A stretch of DNA of 64,000 nt from Pseudoips prasinana (lineage: Eukaryota; Arthropoda; Insecta; Lepidoptera; Nolidae), in NCBI GenBank assembly GCA_951640165.1, contig OX621237.1:14260001-14324000 (forward strand), given 5' to 3'. The position numbers were made by a program, and so were the translations under genes. Shown in pieces: positions 34,300-44,131 of this stretch. The stretch's first letter is position 1, and the number at the start of each line of letters is the position of its first letter. The notes under the pieces are model-generated. The model was given only the letters and a program-made list of their open reading frames with translations, was not told the DNA's origin and ran no database searches.

Positions 34300-35113
34300 T
34301 GATCAAGTTAATGTTGTAGCTCTTTTATATGGATTTATTCCGAACCTGCCCCGAAAGCCCTAAACGGGTCGCGAGTTAGGTTAGGAAGATTCAAACAGCT
34401 ATTATTTGATAAAATAATGAAAAGGTCTTTATTTCCATTAATTACATAGTTCATAACCCAGTGTACATTTGTGTGAGGTTGCGAGGGGTTATATATGAGG
34501 TTTTGAGTGGAGGTAAATAAACAATAGATTATTTGTTTTTTGTAACTACATTAATTTTATTGATATTATTATTAATTTATCCTTAGTATTACTTCATCTA
34601 AGAATATCTTCATATAAGTACCAAACAATAATAATTATCACATAGCACAAAGCAACATTGGGTTTATTGAGAACTTCACTCTCTTCGGATAATGCTTGTC
34701 TTCTTAGTCGGGGCAAGCGAATGTTGCAATTAACACATTGCAAACTCGTCATTTTAATTAAATGATAAAGCGTCTTTTCGTGGATCCACTGTCTACAGAC
34801 ATATATTATAGCACGGAGGAACTGATGCTGAACTCACGTAATATCTGCAAGATTATTTGCTAAATTGATGACATGTTTCAAAACAACAGCAATAAATACC
34901 TGACAGATTGTCTTTGCCTGTCAATAAATAATTGCCATGAACAAAAAAATATTGACGACGAAAATCGTTCCTATTCTAAATCATTAATTATTACGATTTA
35001 ATGCAACTACTGTGCTTTCTTATGTATAATAAATAAGTCTATAATTATATGATTTATATGTAATGTTGTTCCCATTTATAAATTATTAATTATAATTTCG
35101 ACATTTATATTAA
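34300..35113. other. No gene seen
   Basis: AT-rich spacer before the mariner element; no supportable frame. Confidence 0.4.
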
Positions 35114-35115
35114 TA

Positions 35116-36397
35116 GGTCTTTACCTATGAAATTGCCGTTTTGTATGAAAAAATTTAAACGAATTTTTTTCATGAATTTTTTTATTTGTATTAATCGAAG
35201 TAATCACCCATGCAATCAATGCATCTTTGCCATCGCAGTGGCAGTTTATTGATGCCCTTCTTAAATAAATCAGCTGGACGGGAGGCAACAAATTCTTCAA
35301 AGGCATTTTGTACTGCCTCTCGGGTATTGAATTTTTTTCCCGCCAAGAAGTTATCCAAATTCTGGAAAAAGTAGTAGTCTGTAGGCGCAAGGTCTGGTGA
35401 GTAGGGCGGATGACGGAGAGCTTCCAACCCCAGTTCTTGCAACTTGGAGACCGTCTGCTGTGCAGTATGAGGTCGCGCGTTGTCGTGCAGGAGCAGCGGA
35501 GACGAGCGGTTGACCAATGCTGGTTGGAGATGCGCCAGCTTCTCCATCATTGTGCTCAGTTCTTCACAGTACACATCTGCAGTAATGCTCACCCCGTTTG
35601 GTAAGAAGCTGTGATGAATCACACCGGCGCTAGACCACCAAACAGTGACCATCACTTTTCTAGGGGTAAGTTTTCGTTTAGGGCATTGTTTAGGTGCTGA
35701 ACCAGGATCCAACCAACTTGCTGAGCGCTTGCGGTTATCAAACAGAATCCATTTTTCATCGCAGGTAACAATGCGGTTCAAAATTCCTTCATTTGTGTGT
35801 CTGTTGAGCAGTGCAAGGCACGTCTCGACGCGTACTTCGCGCTGGCGATCATTGAGTTCGTGGGGCACCCATTTGTCAAGCTTTTTTACCTTGCCAATTT
35901 GACGCAAATGGACCAATATTGTTTTGACGCTAACGTCGAAAGCTGCTGCTAATTCAGCCGTAGATTGTGTATCATCAGCTTCCACAACCGCCTTTAATTC
36001 GTCATTGTCGACCAAAGTCTTCGGACGACCGCGAGGTTCATTTTTCAGGTCGAAATTTCCAGAACGGAAGCGAGCAAACCAATAACAGGTGGTGCGTTGG
36101 TTTGTAGTGTTAGCTCCGTAAACGTCGTTGATGTTGCGTGCCGCTTGTGCCGCGTTGCTGCCACGACGGTACTCATATTCCATAATTACTCGAATTTTTA
36201 ACGTATCCATGATGACGAAAAAGATTGAAATGCGATGAAAATGTAACACTAATCAATAAAGAAATGACTACTTTTGGAAAAAAGAATCCATGTTTTTAAA
36301 ATAAAATTAATTTGAAATTAGAATTCTTAGCCAAACAAAAATTATTTTGATTTGAAATGGCCAGTACTGCAGAACGGCAATTTCATAGGTAAAGACC
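35116..36397 (-). mobile_element. Complete mariner transposon
   Basis: 1282 bp with perfect 25-bp terminal inverted repeats (GGTCTTTACCTATGAAATTG-CCGTT) flanked on both sides by TA (35114-35115 and 36398-36399), the Tc1/mariner target duplication. It holds one intact transposase gene on minus. Length, termini and coding capacity are those of a full mariner. Confidence 0.95.
35191..36210 (-). CDS. Mariner transposase, intact (cecropia-like subfamily)
   Basis: Cut-and-paste transposase acting in the nucleus on the 25-bp ends of its own element at TA targets. I take the ATG at 36208-36210 (339 residues), because the upstream in-frame codons lack family similarity and other mariner proteins start close to this point. 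Seen in order: N-terminal helix-turn-helix DNA-binding part (YRRGSNAAQAARNINDVYG and a second HTH around TAELAAAFDVSVKTI), the linker signature WVPHEL, first Asp in IVTCDEKWI, second Asp in LLHDNARPHT, and YSPDLAPTDYYFF whose Asp lies 34 residues after the second one, so DD34D. The C-terminus GINKLPLRWQRCIDC is typical. No stop or frameshift. Subfamily is judged from recalled motif patterns. Confidence 0.93.
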   Translation of the reverse strand: MDTLKIRVIMEYEYRRGSNAAQAARNINDVYGANTTNQRTTCYWFARFRSGNFDLKNEPRGRPKTLVDNDELKAVVEADDTQSTAELAAAFDVSVKTILVHLRQIGKVKKLDKWVPHELNDRQREVRVETCLALLNRHTNEGILNRIVTCDEKWILFDNRKRSASWLDPGSAPKQCPKRKLTPRKVMVTVWWSSAGVIHHSFLPNGVSITADVYCEELSTMMEKLAHLQPALVNRSSPLLLHDNARPHTAQQTVSKLQELGLEALRHPPYSPDLAPTDYYFFQNLDNFLAGKKFNTREAVQNAFEEFVASRPADLFKKGINKLPLRWQRCIDCMGDYFD

Positions 36398-36399
36398 TA

Positions 36400-37885
36400 A
36401 TATTTTACACATGGCAATTTCTGTAAACGTAACTGCGTTTAGTTTACCATTTTATTACGTTTATTTATTGAAAATAATTGAAATATTCTTTATGATTTTA
36501 TTAATTAATCCCAAGTTCTAAAAATATTATACTTACATTAAAATCAATACCTTATTTGTCTTAACAAGTGGTACAAATTATATAGCTGAACAACAACGGA
36601 AGTATGCGATACGAATTCTGCCATTCTCTTTTGCACACCTCGTGGTAGAACACAGTGCACATGTATTACAATGTTACCACCACCTATTATAACCTGTGTT
36701 ATGCAAATAAACGATTTGATTTGAATAATTTTTATTTTGTCTAGTTATTATTTTTAAGTTGTCCTATTAACTAGTAATACTAATGTTATAATCTAACAAA
36801 AATGTTACAATTTTTTTTTCAAGCAAGGGTCACTTTGAGATTAACGCAACAACGCGTTTAAAATAAACAATTCATTAACTACCTATCTAAAATTTTATAA
36901 TCTAAATAAATGTTATAATATTTTTTTACTTGCAATAATCAAATTGAAGTTAACTCAAAAAGCATTTAAATCAAGGGATTCATTAATTATCTAAAAAAAA
37001 AGAAAAGTATTTTTAAGAGTAGGTATTACATATGATTAAAATACACTAAACATTAATTTATTGTTTAAGGCTTTTCCAATACTAAGTTACTTTCGTTACT
37101 ACCATAATAGTTAGTTCCATATCTTTTAAGTTGTATCGGTCAGCACAATATCTGCAGGGGCACATAAAACTCCTGATTTGTACCGGGCATTACAAGGCAC
37201 ATTACTATCGAATAAAATAGACAAACGTTGCATTTACGAGCTACGACAAATCTGAATTACAATCATAACCTTTGTCCAACGGTGTCACGACACATTCAAC
37301 CCAATAAAATAACTCATGTCCAATTTATGTTAATACAATAAATACTAACATAAATAACTAGTGAAGTCACAGAAGACAATTTAAATTTATGTAGATATTT
37401 TCTACTGTCTTTAAAGGAGCAACTACGTATTCAAATTGAATGATTTGTGCATCAAACTCGTTCACGGCTATTACAATAATTTGAAAATAAAATTTTAATA
37501 ATAGTTCGTTTACTTTTATTACGTTTAAAGTCCATATGCGATGTGATCAGGCTTTCTCAGAACTGATATTATAGCGATACATAAACTGTTTAGTAAAAAA
37601 ATATATTTGAGTATGACGTAATTCAAATTTGATGCCAAAGCAATACAAAATGGAGTACCTTTGAATCGCTGAATAGATGGTAGTAAAGGGGCTATCATAT
37701 GTTTTTATGATGCGCAATTCTAAAGGAACCTATTCTTTAGAAGATCCACAATCCAGCATCCTGGTTTGTGCTATTGCTTCTGCTACATTACCTGAAACTT
37801 CACCCTTGTAACATTCCTGAAAAATATTTAATTGTTACTTAGCGACAAATTTGCACATGCTTTGTTAGTATATTTAGCATAATGC
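36400..37885. other. No gene seen
   Basis: AT-rich. A retroelement-like tail (CAAATAAACGATTTGATTTG, near 36704-36723) may mark an old LINE 3' end. Confidence 0.4.
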
Positions 37886-37887
37886 GC

Positions 37888-38003
37888 CGTGAGACTCAGG
37901 ACAAACAGACATGTTCATGCACAAAAATATTGGCCCGGGTGAGACCCACGACCTGCGGCGAGAAAGGCAGCGTATCTTCCAACCACGCGAACAGGCCCGT
38001 CAT
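37888..38003 (-). repeat. SINE family A head fragment
   Basis: GAGACTCAGGACAAACAGAC, CATGTTCATGCACA, CCCACGACCTGCGGCG and AACAGGCCCGTCATG match the head and body inverted; the tail is missing. Confidence 0.7.
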
Positions 38004-38272
38004 GTATGCTTGTGTGCGATTAAGTAGATTGTGATGGCTGCAGAATACGATCCTCGCCGGCAAGTACCTTGTTGACCATCAGTATCTGACCTATGACTTA
38101 GGCCTAATAATCCTTTAAAGCGATAATTTCTTCTCTCTGCCATAGTAATGTATCCCTACACTTCAGAGGCATCTTGTGTCTCATGGTAATTGCGTAGATT
38201 TGTAAACCCGCCGGTTGAGATCCTTCGGAGTTCATTACTTGGTAATTGTTCAGACCATTTTATTCAAATTAA

Positions 38273-38430
38273 TCACACTAATATTATAAAGGCGAAAGTT
38301 TGTGAGTGTGTGAGTATGTATGTTTGTTACTTCTTCACGTCTAAACGGCTGAAGCGGTTTTAATAAAATTTGGTAAGCGTTAGCTGACACCTGGATTAAC
38401 ACATAGGCTATAATTTATAAAGTTTGATTT
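38273..38430 (+). mobile_element. Helitron-like element, 5' part
   Basis: Starts TCACACTAATATTATAAAGG after an A. It follows the copy at 49070-49246 through AAGTTTGTGAGTGTGTGAGT, CTAAACGGCTGAAGCGGTTT, CTGGATTAACACATAGGCTA and AATTTATAAAGTTTG, but has lost the hairpin and CTAG end. Confidence 0.55.
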
Positions 38431-38639
38431 TTTTTAGGCCCGCGAACTGGCCGTTACGGCAAAACATACATTATTGCATTATACATATGAATAAATGACA
38501 GCCAAACAGCTTTCTAAGTGCGAACACAGCATGCTCACCAATATCTCACTTTCACATACAATACAATATTATACAATTATACAATATTATACAATTTCAA
38601 ATACAATATTATAATAATTGAATAACAATAATAATTGAA

Positions 38640-40746
38640 TCATGTTAAATTCATTTATAATTTAGTGTGAAGGAATGTGTGATGATAGTATTGACCGATA
38701 CATTGAACGGATCGAGTTCGAGAGTGATAAATTTCGTTAAGGGTGGAGCACATTTGATAAAATGCGACTAATAATAAATGAATAGTGCGACATGATGGTA
38801 GGTTAAACAATTTGTGATTGTGTAAGCGGCTTCCAGTTCGAGGTATATGTAATTGCAGTTTTCCCAACAAATCCGGACTATCTATTGCACCATTCAGAAT
38901 ATTAAACAATAGAACAACATCAGCTATCTTGCGTCTATGGGCAAGAGGCAGTACTTTGAAGTGTTCTAGCCTAGCTTTATAGCAATTTACCTTGCGACAG
39001 AGATTATTTGCGTAAGTTAGATCGTATAGAAATTTCTTTTGAAGCCCTTCGATTCTATTGATATGAACTGCAGAAGATGGGTTCCAGATTGGACTGCAGT
39101 ATTCCAATAAACTGCGAATATAGCAGTTGAAAAGGATGATGGGAATTACTGGGTCTCTAAAAGTCTTGGTTTGTCTGATTACAAAGCCTGATAGTCTTGC
39201 CCCCTTTTTAATAATGTGGTGGATATGCTCGTGGAAGTCCAATTTTTGGTCTACAATTACTCCTAAGTCACGAGTGCTCGTAACTTCATTCTAGGGTGTA
39301 TCGTTTATGTGATATGTTACACTGGGTGAGTTTATTTTTCGGGTAAATTTTATATGTAAACATTTCGCCGGATTTAGTATCATTTTATTCCTATAATACC
39401 AGTGACTTATGATATTAAGATCCTTTTGTAGAGATTTGATATCATCATTACCGTTGATCACTCTATAAATTTTTAAATCGTCAGCGTACATTTTAAAGCT
39501 AGAGGTTATGGTGGCCAAGGTCGTTAATAAATAAGAGGAAAAATAAAGGTCCGAGATGCAAACCTCCGGTACACCGGAAGAAATCATTGCGGCTGGGTAT
39601 TTGAAACCACGAATTGCTACGATTTGAGAGCGATTACGGAGATAGGATTCCAATCATCTTAGAAGTGTGCCGCATATGCCAGCATAACCAAGTTTATGAA
39701 TGAGAATATCATGGTCAACGACGTCAAAGGTTGCAGAGATGTCTGTATATATTACATGCACTTCTGTACTATCATCCATTGCCTCGACTATGTCATTGAC
39801 GTACCCAATTAAGTTTGATGTGGTAGATCTTTTAGGGAGAAAGCCATGTTGTCCACAGTTGATAATTGGCTTCACATGAAAAAATATAATTTTCTGTACC
39901 ATTGATTCAAATAGTTTTCCTGTGGCTGATAATATGGAGATAGGTCGATAGTTTGATATATCGTTCTTGTCGTCTTTTTTGTAGATTGGTGTATGTGGGC
40001 TATTTTCCAATTTGCAGGAAACACAGGACTTATTAAAAATAATATGTAATAGCTTGCCAAGTTGAGATGCACATGTTTTTAAGAATATATGTGGTATGGT
40101 GTCTGGTCCTGGACCTTTGTTTGTGTCAATGCTTTGCAGAGCTTTCAAAATATCCGATTCAGATAGTGAACAGGATTCCAATGAAGTGGGGCAATTATTC
40201 AAATTATTGGGTACGAAAAGGTTGTTTACGTTCGGGTCATTCGAGTCGTTTCTCTATACGGAGTGAAAATAATTCGAAAATAAATTGCTGATCTCCTGCC
40301 CAACCTGTGCAATATGGGTTTCGAAGAACATTTCATCTGGGAATTCGTTATTATTTGATCTGAACGTATTTAGGACTTTTCTTGATTTCAGTTTTGGCAT
40401 TTAATTTAAATTGAGAGAGGCATTCCATCATCATCGTATCACAACGACTGCGCAGCATATTATGTGTTATATGGTCTCTGGGATTTTCATACTTTTTAAA
40501 GCGGCTATGGACTTTAGCTGTTTCTTTTAAATTGCGTATCAAGGAACGGCTAAACCAACAGGGATAAGTATTTCCACGTTTTGTAGTTAACGGCGTGCGC
40601 TTTTGAATTATGGTGTTGATTATATTGTAGAAAGTGTCAACTAGTTCATCCACTGACAGGTCTTCTTTGAGATGGTTTATTGATGCGGGTAAAACCGCTA
40701 GTTTAAAAGTAAAGAAGAAAAGAATATTGTGAATAATGTTTTTCAT
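38640..40746 (-). mobile_element. CR1/jockey-group LINE, 5'-truncated and decayed
   Basis: About 2.1 kb of polyprotein remnant on minus: the endonuclease-RT linker (CWFSRSLIRNLKETAK), RT domain and C-terminal region. The endonuclease and 5' end are absent. The 3' end is an AT-rich stretch near 38560-38650. Target duplications were not found. Confidence 0.8.
38655..40202 (-). pseudogene. Reverse transcriptase with two nonsense codons
   Basis: A single frame reads through GPGPDTIPHIFLKTCASQLG, NYRPISILSATGKLFE, QHGFLPKRSTTSNL, the first catalytic region (VIYTDISATFDVVDH), the YADD active site (FKMYADDLKIYR) and the C-terminal LLEYCSPIWNPS and FKVLPLAHRRKIADVV segments. It is stopped by TGA at 39654-39656 (where related elements have Trp before LESYLRNRSQ) and by TAG at 39291-39293. 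The linker part upstream (40351-40746) is in another frame, so at least one frameshift exists. The RT pocket motif (PQGS-type) is worn to PEVC. Not functional. Confidence 0.85.
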
Positions 40747-40785
40747 TTAAACAATAACATATTAGTCAATTTACTTGATAACAGT

Positions 40786-41030
40786 TTTCATCATCATCAG
40801 CAGCCTAAAATCATTCACTGCTGGGCACAGGCCTTCTCCAAAGGTTACCTGGAGGGGTTTGCCGTACTCACCGCGCTTGGCATACGAGTTGGTGATCGCA
40901 GGTAGGTGGTAGCTAGCACACCAGTGGCGCTGCTGCCCGACTACCTGGTATATCCCTTAATTGCCTTTTACTACGCCCATGGGTAGATAGGGGGTGAACC
41001 TGTTATACTTTCTGGACCGGCAACCACACG
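40786..41030 (-). mobile_element. LINE 3' end, RTE-related family U
   Basis: CATCATCATCAGCAGCC, TCACTGCTGGGCACAGGCCT, CTCACCGCGCTTGGCATACG, GGTGATCGCAG and GGCGCTGCTGCCCGACTACC match 22630-22870. Confidence 0.65.
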
Positions 41031-41711
41031 GCTCACCGTTTTCATGAGCTTGTAATATTTAGACCATTTGCTCAATCATTTCTGACGACATTTAAAACTG
41101 AGCAAGGCCGTTACACCTGCTACTGTACAGATTTTAGGGATTCGATTATGAGTTCGTGGGATAGTGTGTTTAGGTTCATAATATTGGGTATATAGGTACG
41201 GACACTTCGTAGTATGAATACATAAAGATGTTCTAATAATTACCAAGATATGTACAAAGAAAATATGTATTGAAATAAGGTAAACAGACTGACTATTATT
41301 TCAAATATTTGCGCCAAATCGTTCCAACTATTACTATTGATATCATTATTTTCATTGATATCAATTTTTTTTTCAGAGTTTTATCTGTCAAAATTCGTCA
41401 AAAAGGACGCATCGGGGCTTTGTTTCATTTTCAAAAACTGGTGTAAATTCGCGTTTTTTGTGTAAATATGGTGGATTTTTAGAAGTGGAAAACGTGCGAT
41501 GTTGCCATGAATTGTGATTTTCCGTGTTGAAACGAAACTCCATAGAAACCTCTAGTTTAATGTGGCGGACTTGACTGGACTTTGACTTAATGACGAAAAA
41601 CATAAAATATGTCAATTGAAGACGAAGCGGTATGGTCTATGACCTTAACTGCCCAAAGAGGACGAAATAATAAAAGATACGGAAAGCACTAGGGTATTTT
41701 TTATTGGAAAA
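41031..41711. other. No gene; possible promoter-like block
   Basis: 41380-41600 holds TTATCTGTCAAAATTCGTCA and ATGGTGGATTTTTAG with a GC-richer setting. It looks single-copy, but I cannot build an exon from it. Confidence 0.3.
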
Positions 41712-42032
41712 CTAGCTGTGCCCCGCGGTTTTACCGGCGTTAAATTTTATTAATTATCACAGCTCCTCCCCCGTAGGTGATAGTGTGATAATATGTAGCC
41801 TATATGTTGACCCGACCTCTTAGTAATATTCATGCAAAATTTGAAGTAAATCCATGCAGTACTTTTTGAGTTTAGCACGGACATACATACAGACAAACAG
41901 ACAAACCGACAAAAACTCTAAAAACTATATTTTTGGCTTCGATATCGATACCAGATCTCGCCACAAGTATCCTTTTTAAAAAATATTCAATGTACAGTTT
42001 TGACTTTCCTACAATTTTATTATATGTAAAGA
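41712..42032 (-). mobile_element. Helitron-like element, complete ends
   Basis: On minus it starts TCTTTACATATAATAAAATT after A and ends GGCACAGCTAG before T. Just before the end are CCGGTAAAACCGCGG hairpin sequences. Its inner part (ACATACATACAGACAAACAG, CTTCGATATCGATACCAGAT) recurs inverted at 42905-43190. Confidence 0.65.
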
Positions 42033-42810
42033 TGTTGCGGCATATATAAATAAATATATATATATGATGTGTAATAATATCATTTAAACTAATTAAAATA
42101 ACTGATAAATATCGCTATCCAATAATTGATCCGTTCTGAAAATAATAATTTGAATTTCGAACAATTTTCGTTGCATCAAATATGGAACGAAAATTCAACA
42201 GAGTTTTAAGTTAATGCAAGGATTTTAAATCTAGCAACGCATTACAAATATGTTGATGACATTTGGTAGCAACAAAATTATGTGATATTTGTCATTATAG
42301 GCGAAGAATTGCACTTATTACAGATGAAATTCCCAAGACGAGTTATCTTAGAACAGAGAAAACTTAACTATCAACTAAGATCATGTTATCTTAATATCTG
42401 TATGTTTTCGATTGGACTTTTATGTAGAGAAAAGTGCGTAAAAATAATCCGTGGAATTACAGATGAATTATTGAAGTATTTCATCTAGAAGTAGGTATGT
42501 ATTTGAAGTAAAATTTCGTTTCAATTTTTGTCAAATATAAGAAAATATTTTCTAATTAAAACAAACTCTATGATTATTAATTGTGTAACGGGTCTGTAAT
42601 TATAAATTATGTTTTAATTTTATATCAATGAAGTTTCTGATAATGATCATATTTTACATTGGAAAGAAAACTCCCTAAAATCCCCAAATAATGATTTTTT
42701 TACTCCATCTTAGACGATTCATGCCAATGCACACCCAAAAGGGCCTACACGCGCAGACGTCGCCACTACGACGATCTAAAGCGACTAAAACACGCTGCTA
42801 ACAAAAATGT

Positions 42811-42813
<3 letters not shown>
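42033..42813. other. No gene seen
   Basis: AT-rich; a 68-residue frame at 42282-42488 has no recognisable feature. Confidence 0.4.

Positions 42814-42849
<36 letters not shown>
42814..42849. repeat. (AT)n microsatellite
   Basis: About 18 units, followed by a fragment (GAGCAAGTGGGTCACCTGAT) of the dispersed repeat also seen at 27345. Confidence 0.95.
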
Positions 42850-42851
<2 letters not shown>

Positions 42852-42904
42852 TTATTTATATCAGAGGACGACAAACGAGCAAGTGGGTCACCTGATGGTA
42901 AGTG

Positions 42905-43190
42905 AAAACTGTACATTGAATATTTTTTTAAAAGGATTCTTGGGGCGTGATCTACAATCGACACCAAAGCCAAAAATATAGTTTTTAGAATTTTTGTCTG
43001 TGTGTCTGTTTGTCTGTATGTATGTCCGGGCTAAGCTAATAAGTACTGCATGGATTTCCTTAAAATTTTGCATGAATATTACTAAGAGGTCGGGTCATAT
43101 ACGTTACATATTATCACGCTATCACCTACGGGGGAGGAGCTGTGATAATTTATAAAATTTAACGCGGGTAAAAGCGCGGGGCACAGCTAG
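42905..43190 (+). mobile_element. Helitron-like element, 5'-truncated
   Basis: Same family as 41712-42032 (ACTGTACATTGAATATTTTT, AGGTCGGGTCATATACG). It ends with a hairpin-like CGCGGGTAAAAGCGCG and GGCACAGCTAG before T. The 5' TC start is missing. Confidence 0.6.
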
Positions 43191-43194
43191 TATA

Positions 43195-43290
43195 GTTAAT
43201 AAATAAAATCCGGACATATCACACAGCGCCATCTAACCCAAACCAAGCAATTCTTGTACTATGATAATGGATAGAAATACTTATTTAATT
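43195..43290 (-). repeat. SINE family A/B tail, decayed
   Basis: ACATATCACACAGCGCCATC and ACCAAGCAATTCTTGTACTA match the shared tail inverted with many changes. Confidence 0.5.
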
Positions 43291-43344
43291 TGTTTTGTAA
43301 ACATATACATACAATACATAGAAAATACAGCTAATAAAATTAAG

Positions 43345-43440
43345 CATCTATAACTGTCATATTTTCAGTCCTAAACATGTCTATTTATCTTGGTCAGGAT
43401 ACTAAGATGACTGGGACTGAAAGTTTGACAGTTATAGATG
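43345..43440. repeat. 96-bp imperfect hairpin
   Basis: Ends CATCTATAACTGTCA and TGACAGTTATAGATG are exact inverse copies. Pairing continues through TTCAGTCC / GGGACTGAA with bulges. Size and shape resemble either a tiny foldback element or a pre-miRNA; no known miRNA is recognised. Confidence 0.7.
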
Positions 43441-43491
43441 ATTTTTTTTATACTTCAAAATGATTGTACCAAATCGTTCTAAGTTTTACTA

Positions 43492-43943
43492 TACAGGGTG
43501 ACCGAGGAGTTGACGTTCAAACGAAAAATTTAGATACTTTATGATGAGGAGTATCCGAATCATTCCCATGAAACTATGTTCTAAGATTTTGCGCTTTATT
43601 GATACTTTGATAATTTATGAGTCCTTAGCTCAAACCCTAATTTTGAACTGTAGAATAAATTCTAAGTCAGTTCTGCAATGATACATAAACCATACTTTTT
43701 AGGGTGTTACTCTGCTTATTAGTTATCACAAAATAACTGAACCAGAAATGGTCAACAGAACGAGAAAAGAATCGAAAACTGATGTTAGGTGAAATTTGAA
43801 GTTATTAGGGTTTGAGCTAAGGACTCATAAATTTTCAAAGTATCAATAAAACGCAAAATCGTAGAACATAGTTACATGGGAGTGATTCGGTTACTCCTTT
43901 TCATAAAGTACCTAAATTTTGCGTTTGAACGTCAACCGCTGTA
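43492..43943. mobile_element. TA-flanked MITE with ~150-bp inverted repeats
   Basis: Begins TACAGGGTGACCGAGGAG and ends ...CAACCGCTGTA, flanked by TA on both sides. The arms share GTTGACGTTCAAACG, ACTATGTTCTA and TTTATGAGTCCTTAGCTCAA. No frame. Layout fits a non-autonomous Tc1/mariner-type element. Confidence 0.8.
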
Positions 43944-44079
43944 TATATAATAATATAACCCAAATATTTGACTTGTGCAGGCATTGAACCCGTAACCTTT
44001 GTATCCAAAGGCAGAGTTATTGCCAACTGAGTCCCGGCAGTCGTCATCTCCAACGTCAATGTATCTTTTCAACTTAACT

Positions 44080-44131
44080 ACACTGATAACGTCTACTACT
44101 TAACTACACTACAAGTAGACGTTATCTGTGT
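44080..44131. repeat. 18-bp-stem hairpin
   Basis: ACACTGATAACGTCTACT pairs with AGTAGACGTTATCTGTGT with one mismatch. The loop repeats TAACTACACT found just left of the stem. Confidence 0.8.

Noticed and set aside
35121..35390. Second frame of 89 residues under the mariner gene
   Set aside because: Shadow of the transposase in another frame.
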